A DNA stretch of 47,379 bases from Opitutus sp. GAS368 (GTDB taxonomy: Bacteria > Verrucomicrobiota > Verrucomicrobiia > Opitutales > Opitutaceae), in the NCBI GenBank assembly GCA_945874455.1, contig CAMCHO010000011.1:1-47379 (forward strand). The letters are read 5' to 3'. Below are positions 41,481 through 47,379 of this stretch, piece by piece; positions within the stretch are counted from its first letter, which is position 1; every line of letters starts with the position of its first letter. Position numbers and translations under genes: made by a program. The notes below the pieces were generated by a model that was not told where the DNA came from, ran no database searches, and saw nothing but the letters and a program-made list of their open reading frames with translations.

Positions 41481-44213
41481 ATGGATTTTTCCCTCGATGC
41501 CCGCACCGCCCGACTGAGCGTCGGGGAGTTCTCCTCCTTCAAGCTCGGCCCCCACGCCGCCGGCAGCGGCGGCGGTTCCGCGGGTGTCTGGCGCGCCCAA
41601 CTCGGCACCCACTGGCACCACGAACTCCGCGCGCAAGCCACCGCCACCGCCCCCGCCACCGAATTTGAAGTTCCCATCGCAGGCCGCCTCGTCCACCGCG
41701 GCTGGACGCTCACGCTCACCGGCCGCATCGACCAGCTCCTCCGCCCCACCCCCGCGCCCGTCGACTGCCGCGACGCCCCCCTCCGCCCCCCCGGCGACAC
41801 TTGTCACGTATTACGTGACAAACCCTCGGTGCCACCTCCTGAAAAGTGTCACGTATTACGTGACACTTCGCCCGTCGCGCTCCCAAACGTCTTGATCCTC
41901 CGGGAAATCAAAACCGTCACGCGGGCACTGCCCGTCGACGAATCTGAACTCCGCCGCGACTATCCGGAATATTTCGTCCAACTCGCCACCTACGCCGCCC
42001 TCTGGCGCCTTGATCCTCAGAACGCCCTGTTGCGCCCTAGCGCCGCCGAAGTTTCCCGCTCTCCGCTCTCTGGTCTTAGCGCTCAGCTCATCTTCGTCGA
42101 AGCTTCCAGCGGCCTCGCCCAAACCGTCACCCTCACTTCCGCCGACGACGCGCTCCTCCGCGGCCAACTCGAACGCGTCGCCGAGTTCCTCACGCTCCGC
42201 CACCGCGCCCGCGAACGCCTCCGTCACCTGCGTTTCCGACCTCCTTTCGCCACCCCACGCCCAGGCCAAGAAACCACCCAACGCGATCTCACCGCCACCT
42301 TCGAGCGCCACCCACTCGTTCTGTTCGAAGCTCCCACCGGCTTCGGCAAAACCGGCGTCCTCCTCGAATTTGCCCTCGGCCAACTTCGTTCCGGCCACTT
42401 CGACCGCGCCCTCTACCTCACGAGCAAATCCACCGGCCAGCTCCAAGTCGTTCGTACCTTGGCGGCCATGACGGCAGAACCGACATCGCCGCCAGTGCAA
42501 AGCCAGGAGTTAACAGTTGAGGTTGCCCCGTCCGCAGCCCTGCCCGCTTCCGCCTCTGCAACGTTCAACTCCCCGCTCCCCACCGACGCGACCGCGCCGG
42601 CCGTCGCGTCCTGGCATGTCCGCAATAAATCCGAGCACTGCGTCAACGCCGTCTTCCACTGCGTCCGCGAATCCTGCTCCTACCTCGACAACCTCGCCCA
42701 GCGTTGGCCCACCACCGGCCTCGCCCGTTTCTACATCGACGAACACCACGCGCGCGACCTCGACACACTCCGCGCCGCCGGTCGCGACGCCCGCGTCTGT
42801 CCGTACGAAATCACCCGCGCCGCCCTGGCCTTCAACGATGTCTGGATCGGCGACTACAACTACGTCTTCGCCCCCGCCAACCGCTCTCTTTTCTACAACC
42901 AACCCGGCTTCGACCCCGCCCGCACCCTGCTGCTCCTCGACGAAGCCCACAATCTCCCCTCGCGCGTCGCCGACGCTCACTCGCACGTCGTCCGCGCCGA
43001 GGATGTCCGCGCCGTCCTCGCCGAGCTCGATCACCTCCACTCACCCGCCGCCCTCGTCCGTGCTTGGGAATCTTGGACGCTCCTCGTCGGCGCCTTGCAA
43101 CCCGTCGACCTACTCGACCACGCCCTCGAAGCCGATGCCGCCGACACCCTTTCGAAAATCGCCGACCAACTCGCTCTCACGCCCCCCGATCCCTCCGCCC
43201 TGGGCCCGACCCTCTCCGCCATTCTGTGGCAAGCCCCCCAGCTCGCCGCGTGGCTCGCCGACCCCGCGCTGAAAAAACTTCTCTGGACTCCGCGCGCCGC
43301 CGAACTCCATTTCACCTGTATCGACGCGGCTGACACCATCGGCGAAACGCTCCGCACCTTCGGCGGCGCCGTCTTCGCCAGCGCCACGCTCACCCCCATC
43401 GACGCTTTCACGAGCGCCATCGGCCTCTCCCCATCACTCGTCTCAAACCTCAAATCCCCAGTCTCAAATTCGCCCGCCTCCGTGCCGATGCTCAGCGCTC
43501 AGCTCTCGACGCTCAGCGCCTCCACCGCCCTCTCCGCCCCCACGCACCTCCGCGCCCACACCCCGTGGCGCGACGCCGCCTACGACCTCGCCGTCGATGC
43601 CCGCGTCGACACCACCTTCCACCATCGCTCGCGCCACTTCGCCACCACCGCCGCCACCATCGCTGCCCTCCACGCCTCCGCCGCATCGTGCGTCGCCGTC
43701 TTCTTCGCTTCCTACGCTTACGCCGACTCGATCGCGCGCCTGATCACCGCCGGCTTTCCTCTCCGCGTCGCCGTCCAGCCCAAGCTCCGCGACCTCGCCG
43801 CGCAATCTGCCTGGGTCGACGAATCCCTCGCCCTCGCCGATGCGCTTTTCCTCGTGCTCGGTTCCAGTTTCGCCGAAAGCATCGACGCACTCGGTGGCCG
43901 CATCACGCACGCCATGGTCGTCGGCCCCGCGCTCCCCGAGGTCAACGCCCTCCAACGCGCCCGCCTCGACGAAGCCACCCGCGCCGGTCTCACCCGCGAG
44001 CAAGCCTTCCGCCGCGTGTATCAGATTCCCGGTATCACGCGCGTGAACCAAGCCCTCGGTCGCCTCGTGCGCGCCCCGGGCCAACGCGCCCGCGTCATTC
44101 TCCACTGTAAACGCTTCCTCGAGCCCAGCTACGCGAGCCTCCTCGCCCCCGAATACCAACTCGGTGCCAACCTCCTCGCCGACGCCGACCTCACCGCTTG
44201 GCTCGCGCGCTAA
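41481..44213 (+). CDS. Cas4/RecB-like nuclease fused to XPD/DinG-type helicase
   Basis: 910 residues. The N-terminal third carries PD-(D/E)XK nuclease motifs: His46/47 in THWHHEL, GRIDQL (Asp84), REIKT (Glu142, Lys144) and QLATYA (Gln167, Tyr171). The rest is a superfamily-2 Rad3/XPD/DinG-type helicase: Walker A EAPTGFGKT (283-291), four cysteines that could hold an iron-sulfur cluster (387, 394, 399 and 440, the last in CPYE), DEAHNLPS (487-494), FASATLTP (642-649) and NQALGRLVR (856-864). It probably unwinds and cuts DNA in repair. The gene stands alone with no CRISPR genes nearby. Low-complexity or palindromic inserts lie at residues 104-136, 335-380 and 650-690, always between motifs. Confidence 0.9.
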   Translation: MDFSLDARTARLSVGEFSSFKLGPHAAGSGGGSAGVWRAQLGTHWHHELRAQATATAPATEFEVPIAGRLVHRGWTLTLTGRIDQLLRPTPAPVDCRDAPLRPPGDTCHVLRDKPSVPPPEKCHVLRDTSPVALPNVLILREIKTVTRALPVDESELRRDYPEYFVQLATYAALWRLDPQNALLRPSAAEVSRSPLSGLSAQLIFVEASSGLAQTVTLTSADDALLRGQLERVAEFLTLRHRARERLRHLRFRPPFATPRPGQETTQRDLTATFERHPLVLFEAPTGFGKTGVLLEFALGQLRSGHFDRALYLTSKSTGQLQVVRTLAAMTAEPTSPPVQSQELTVEVAPSAALPASASATFNSPLPTDATAPAVASWHVRNKSEHCVNAVFHCVRESCSYLDNLAQRWPTTGLARFYIDEHHARDLDTLRAAGRDARVCPYEITRAALAFNDVWIGDYNYVFAPANRSLFYNQPGFDPARTLLLLDEAHNLPSRVADAHSHVVRAEDVRAVLAELDHLHSPAALVRAWESWTLLVGALQPVDLLDHALEADAADTLSKIADQLALTPPDPSALGPTLSAILWQAPQLAAWLADPALKKLLWTPRAAELHFTCIDAADTIGETLRTFGGAVFASATLTPIDAFTSAIGLSPSLVSNLKSPVSNSPASVPMLSAQLSTLSASTALSAPTHLRAHTPWRDAAYDLAVDARVDTTFHHRSRHFATTAATIAALHASAASCVAVFFASYAYADSIARLITAGFPLRVAVQPKLRDLAAQSAWVDESLALADALFLVLGSSFAESIDALGGRITHAMVVGPALPEVNALQRARLDEATRAGLTREQAFRRVYQIPGITRVNQALGRLVRAPGQRARVILHCKRFLEPSYASLLAPEYQLGANLLADADLTAWLAR
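41801..41868. repeat. two perfect palindromes inside the helicase gene
   Basis: The 19-base palindrome TGTCACGTATTACGTGACA occurs twice, centred at 41811 and 41856. The first is symmetric over 21 bases (41801-41821), the second over 25 bases (41844-41868). The copies are 45 bases apart, exactly 15 codons, and both are read as CHVLRD, giving two near-repeats in the protein (residues 107-137) between nuclease motifs GRID and EIKT. This looks like an in-frame REP-type insertion and duplication. Confidence 0.95.
42075..42090 (+). repeat. short CAGCGCTCAGCT-type microrepeat in helicase gene
   Basis: TTAGCGCTCAGCTCA encodes part of LSGLSAQL (residues 196-203), the same wording and frame as the copies in ybeY and at 43490-43522. 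It is short, so it is supported mainly by those other copies. Confidence 0.45.
43437..43522 (+). repeat. CTCAAA/CTCAGCGC microrepeat cluster in helicase gene
   Basis: A run of TCTCAAA-CCTCAAAT-TCTCAAAT units (43437-43470) is followed by GCTCAGCGCTCAGCTC and a GCTCAGCGCC unit (43490-43522). In the protein this is SNLKSPVSNS and LSAQLSTLSAS (about 655-681), a stretch between helicase motifs with no conserved residues. It is probably an inserted low-complexity segment. Confidence 0.65.
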
Positions 44214-44323
44214 AATTCATCGCCCCCTTTTTCTCTCAGCCGCGAAACCACGAGCTCGCTCGCGCTCCTCTCACGCGCGCCGCTCCTCTTATCCCGATCA
44301 TTTTCACCATCCCATCCTGCGGC

Positions 44324-44396
44324 TTGTCCACGCACACTATTCGTGTAACAATTCGGATGGTTTGACGTCCATCCGTGGAGCGCAGCTTCTGCGCTC
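44324..44396 (+). promoter_or_regulatory. possible promoter and two leader hairpins before the secreted protein gene
   Basis: TTGTCC (44324-44329) and TAACAA (44346-44351), 16 bases apart, could be a sigma-70 promoter. Downstream, CGGATGG/CCATCCG (44354-44375, 8-base loop) and GAGCGCAG-CTT-CTGCGCTC (44378-44396, 8-bp perfect stem) form two hairpins, the second ending 12 bases before ATG 44409. The hairpins are clear; the promoter is weak. Confidence 0.4.
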
Positions 44397-44408
44397 TTCC
44401 TTCTACCC

Positions 44409-47297
44409 ATGCACTCTTCCGTCCGCTTCCTCTGCTCTGCCGCCCTCGTCTTCTCGCTCACCGCACTCGGCACCTCCTCCGCATTCGCGCAAGGCGGCGG
44501 GGCCGCCGGTGGGGGTGCCGCGCCACGCCCCACGGTTCCCCCTGGGGGCGGCGGCGCGGCCGTTTTCCCTGGTGCCGGAGGCGGGGGGGCGGGCGCAGGC
44601 GGCCAGATCACCATCATCGGCGGCGTTGTCATGATCCCGGGTGGCGGTGGCGCTAATGCCACGACAGGCCGCATTGTTTCCGCCGCAGGCGTTCTCGTTG
44701 GCGATGAAACCCAAGCCGTCGCAATCGCCCCCAATCAAGGCCTGACAGCCGCGGCCGGTGCGGCCGGTGCCGCGGGTGCTGCCGCCTCCAATGCGACCTA
44801 CGCTTGGACCATTGCCGGCGGTCGCATCGTCGGTTCCACCACGAACGCCATTGTGGACTACGTCGCCGAAGCCGCCGGCACCGTCTCCCTCAACGTCGCC
44901 ATCACCGCCAACGGTATCACCACCACAGCCACCACGAGCGTCACGGCGATTTCGGCCACGCTCGCCGGCGTCATCACCGCCCCGGCCACCGCAGCCGCCA
45001 CCCCAGCCGGCACGCCTGCCGCCACCGCCGCGACCGTTTCTCTGTCAGTGCCTCCCGCCGTCAGCGCCGACCGCACCTTCCGCTGGAATGTCTCCGGGGA
45101 CGCCGCGATCACCAGCGGCCAAGGCACCGATAAAATCACCCTCCGCCCCGGCACTCCCGGGGTAAAAGTTGTCACCTGTACCGTCACCTTGCAGCGGCTT
45201 GTCAACGTTCCGCTCACCTCCTACATCGTCGTCAATGGCGACGGCCCGGCCACTACCCTCACCATCACCAACGGCACCGGCGGCGGTACCTACACCGGCA
45301 ACTCCCGCGTCGACATCTTCGCCAATCCGCCCCCTGCCGGCCAAGTCTTCGACCGTTGGACCGGTGACGTCGCCGTTTTCGGTGCCAATGCCCTCGTCGC
45401 CCCCTTCGTCAGCCATCTCGTGCTGACGATGCCCAACACGCCCGTCAGCCTGACAGCGACCTACAAAGCCGCCCCGGTCTGGGCACCTATCATAACCACA
45501 GGGTTCAATCCCCAAACCGCTGCCGCCACCCCCAACAATCCGTCCCCCGCCACCGTCACCAGCACGCTCTCCGCCTTCCTTCCGACCAATGCCACGGGGC
45601 TAGTTTTTCTCCTCCACGAGACGGGCTCCAATGCCAGTTCGTGGTTCAACACCCCCGAAGCCGCCATCCTCACCCGTGATCTGGTGGCTGCCGGCTACGG
45701 CGTCGCCGCCCTGAACAGCGTCAATCGCAACGCCGGCGCGTGGGCCACCCAGGCTGCCCTCGCGAATAATTTGGACGCCCAGAACCACCTCGCCGCCCTC
45801 AATAAATTTATCCAAGACGGCACCTTCACCGCCACGAAGCCCGTCTTCTTCCTCGGCTTGGCCGCCGGTGCCGATGCCGCCAACCGCTACGCCCACATCC
45901 TCGCCACCGCCACACCGGCGCGCCCAGTAAACGGCGCCATCCTCTACGGCTCCGACGGCGATGAGACCCTCGCCGTCACGTCCAAGGTTCCTCAATACTA
46001 CGCCAACGCCGCCAACGACGAAACCCTCGGCGCTGCCGGCCTCGCCGCCGCCCGTGCCAATTCCCAACTCATGGCCGGTCGCGGTCTCCCCACCGGCACG
46101 TTCACCAATACCTTCTCCCCGGTTCACCCCGGCCGCTTCCGCGCCCTCAGTGTCACGAATCCCACCTTCACCGCCGCCGACGCCACCGCCATTCACACCG
46201 CCCTAAAGACCGCGTCCTTCCTCGATTCTAATAACTACCTCACGGCTCTCCCGACCACCGCCGCCCTCACCGCCGCACTCCCCGAAGCCTACCGCGCCCG
46301 CGCCGCCGACGTCGCCGCCCAGCTCGCTGTCGCCCGCGCGTCCCAGGAATTCTACAGCGACGCCAACGCCCGCGTCATCGCCTTCCTCAACGCGCGCGTC
46401 GCCGGCACTCCCGGGGCCACCCCAGGCCGTCTCGTCAACCTCTCGACTCGCACCAAAATCTCCTTCGTCGGTGATAGTTTCGCCCTCGGCTTCAACATCA
46501 GCGGCGGCACCGAGCGCGCCACGCTCCTCATCCGCGGCATCGGCCCCGCCCTCGCCAAGTTCGGCCTCGACACCGCGATTTCCGCCCCCCGTCTCGAGGT
46601 CAACGACAACACCGGCCGGCTCATCGCGTCCAATGAGCGCTGGGACGCCCCTGGCGGCTCCGCCACCGCTGCGCAGATCGCCGCCGCTGCCGCCGGCGTG
46701 GGCGCATTCGCTCTCACCGTGGGCGATCTCGATACCGCCGTTCTCCTGACGAACCTCGCCCCCGGCAGCTACACCGCCACCATCAAGGGTATCAACGGCT
46801 CGACCGGCGATGTCTTGGCCGAAGTTTACGACGTCTCGAAAAACTCTACCCGCCTCACCAACCTCTCGACAATTGCCCAGATAGCGAACCCCGGCGACCT
46901 CCTCATTCCCGGTATCGTCATTCAGGGCACCGCCCCACGTACGTTGCTCGTGCGCGCTGTCGGCCCCGGCCTTAGCGATTTTGGTATCCCCGCCAATGCC
47001 GTCATCACCGATCCCCTCATCTCCGTCCTGAACGCCGCCGGCGGCGCCGTCGACAACAACAATAATTGGACCCAAGGCGGTGCCGCCACCCTCACCGCCG
47101 TCTTCCCAGTCGTCGGCGCGTTCCCCCTCAAAACCACCAACCCCGCCGATGCCGCGCTAGTCACCGCCATCACTGCCGGTAACTACACGCTTCAAGCCGG
47201 TGCCGCGCCCATCAATCCCAACGCGCCCGTCAATCCCAACGCTCCCGCGGTCAACGCCACCGGCACCGTCCTCGTCGAGGTCTACGCGGTCCCGTAA
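44409..47297 (+). CDS. large secreted multi-domain protein with duplicated C-terminal domain
   Basis: 962 residues. A signal peptide ends at AFA-QGG (near residue 28). A Gly-rich stretch (about 29-80) follows, then Ig-like beta domains (NATYAWTIAGGRIVGSTTNAI and RTFRWNVSGDAAITSGQGT) and an InlB-type B-repeat (about 295-355, FANPPPAGQVFDRWTGD). Next is an alpha/beta-hydrolase-like segment (LVFLLHETGSNASSWF to NGAILYGSDGDE, about 398-520), where I see no clear GxSxG nucleophile; GLAAGAD stands in its place. The end has two copies of a domain with LLIRGIGPALAKFGL and LLVRAVGPGLSDFGI, each followed by a NDNTGR- or NNNNW-type stretch and an EVYDV or EVYAVP end. I know this domain mainly from Opitutaceae surface proteins. 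No PEP-CTERM signal is present. The role is unknown. Confidence 0.85.
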   Translation: MHSSVRFLCSAALVFSLTALGTSSAFAQGGGAAGGGAAPRPTVPPGGGGAAVFPGAGGGGAGAGGQITIIGGVVMIPGGGGANATTGRIVSAAGVLVGDETQAVAIAPNQGLTAAAGAAGAAGAAASNATYAWTIAGGRIVGSTTNAIVDYVAEAAGTVSLNVAITANGITTTATTSVTAISATLAGVITAPATAAATPAGTPAATAATVSLSVPPAVSADRTFRWNVSGDAAITSGQGTDKITLRPGTPGVKVVTCTVTLQRLVNVPLTSYIVVNGDGPATTLTITNGTGGGTYTGNSRVDIFANPPPAGQVFDRWTGDVAVFGANALVAPFVSHLVLTMPNTPVSLTATYKAAPVWAPIITTGFNPQTAAATPNNPSPATVTSTLSAFLPTNATGLVFLLHETGSNASSWFNTPEAAILTRDLVAAGYGVAALNSVNRNAGAWATQAALANNLDAQNHLAALNKFIQDGTFTATKPVFFLGLAAGADAANRYAHILATATPARPVNGAILYGSDGDETLAVTSKVPQYYANAANDETLGAAGLAAARANSQLMAGRGLPTGTFTNTFSPVHPGRFRALSVTNPTFTAADATAIHTALKTASFLDSNNYLTALPTTAALTAALPEAYRARAADVAAQLAVARASQEFYSDANARVIAFLNARVAGTPGATPGRLVNLSTRTKISFVGDSFALGFNISGGTERATLLIRGIGPALAKFGLDTAISAPRLEVNDNTGRLIASNERWDAPGGSATAAQIAAAAAGVGAFALTVGDLDTAVLLTNLAPGSYTATIKGINGSTGDVLAEVYDVSKNSTRLTNLSTIAQIANPGDLLIPGIVIQGTAPRTLLVRAVGPGLSDFGIPANAVITDPLISVLNAAGGAVDNNNNWTQGGAATLTAVFPVVGAFPLKTTNPADAALVTAITAGNYTLQAGAAPINPNAPVNPNAPAVNATGTVLVEVYAVP

Positions 47298-47379
47298 GGC
47301 GCACGTCGCATCTCGGCCGGCGTGTGGTCTTTGGTCCCATTTACGCCGGCGTGCACCCGGCCGCGGCATCTAATCCCCA
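47298..47379. other. intergenic end of window
   Basis: No gene is seen. A GCCGGCGT/ACGCCGGC inverted pair (47316-47323 and 47343-47350) with a 19-base loop lies shortly after the secreted protein gene; it has no T-tract, so it is not a convincing intrinsic terminator. Confidence 0.35.

Noticed and set aside
41481-44213. Helicase with Cas4-like domain considered as part of a CRISPR or type IV (CasDinG) system
   Set aside because: No other cas gene or array is present in the window, and neighbours are a membrane protein and RecO-like gene; general repair is more likely.
44378-44396. Hairpin considered as an intrinsic terminator of the helicase gene
   Set aside because: It is followed by TTCCTTC rather than a T-tract and lies 165 bases past the helicase stop, directly before the next start codon.

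Overview
This window looks like chromosomal DNA of a GC-rich member of the Verrucomicrobiota, most likely an Opitutaceae relative. The evidence is a DUF1501 Tat-exported protein, a secreted protein with the duplicated C-terminal domain I associate with Opitutaceae exported proteins, a lone exosortase, and the general look of the housekeeping proteins. This placement is inference. I see no insertion sequence, integrase, phage module or CRISPR array, so most of the window is ordinary core genome with small repeat insertions.

Layout. 1-1331 (minus) is a truncated DUF1501 protein, followed by about 0.8 kb of apparently gene-poor DNA and a tiny Arg/Ser-rich membrane protein. 2464-7734 (plus) carries ychF, a TPR protein, a purple-acid-type phosphatase and a PAS-PAS-PP2C (RsbU-like) phosphatase. 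7736-12346 (minus) is a compact operon for pyroglutamate: pxpB-pxpC-pxpA, two predicted permease subunits (DUF969, DUF979) and pyroglutamyl peptidase. 12462-16086 (plus) is a three-gene cytochrome c maturation (system II) operon: lipoprotein, ResB-like, CcsA-like, linked by ATGA overlaps. 16293-26672 (minus) is the translation/transcription cluster waaA, nusA-infB-rbfA-nrnA-truB-ribF, tRNA-Val(GAC) and recN, with intrinsic terminators just before nusA and just before recN. 26777-29602 (plus) is an M16 peptidase. 29592-33517 (minus) is TetR-fabF-hotdog protein-hypothetical-exosortase. 33777-47297 (plus) holds a HIT protein, the classic phoH-pgpH-ybeY cluster, DUF502, a RecO-like protein, a VTT/TVP38 membrane protein, a nuclease-helicase fusion and a large secreted protein.

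The most unusual signal is not a gene. Short palindromes and low-complexity 'boilerplate' repeats occur in intergenic DNA and also in frame inside conserved genes. Two near-identical perfect palindromes 45 bp apart sit between the catalytic motifs of the Cas4/RecB-like nuclease domain of the helicase. A hairpin sits in an extra loop of FabF, another in the phosphatase, and a recurring LSAQLS-type microrepeat occurs in ybeY and twice in the helicase. A 16-unit heptamer array lies directly before pgpH. Together these suggest REP-like or RPE-like sequences that tolerate insertion into coding DNA. A second theme is that few start codons have a Shine-Dalgarno sequence; many follow pyrimidine-rich leaders.
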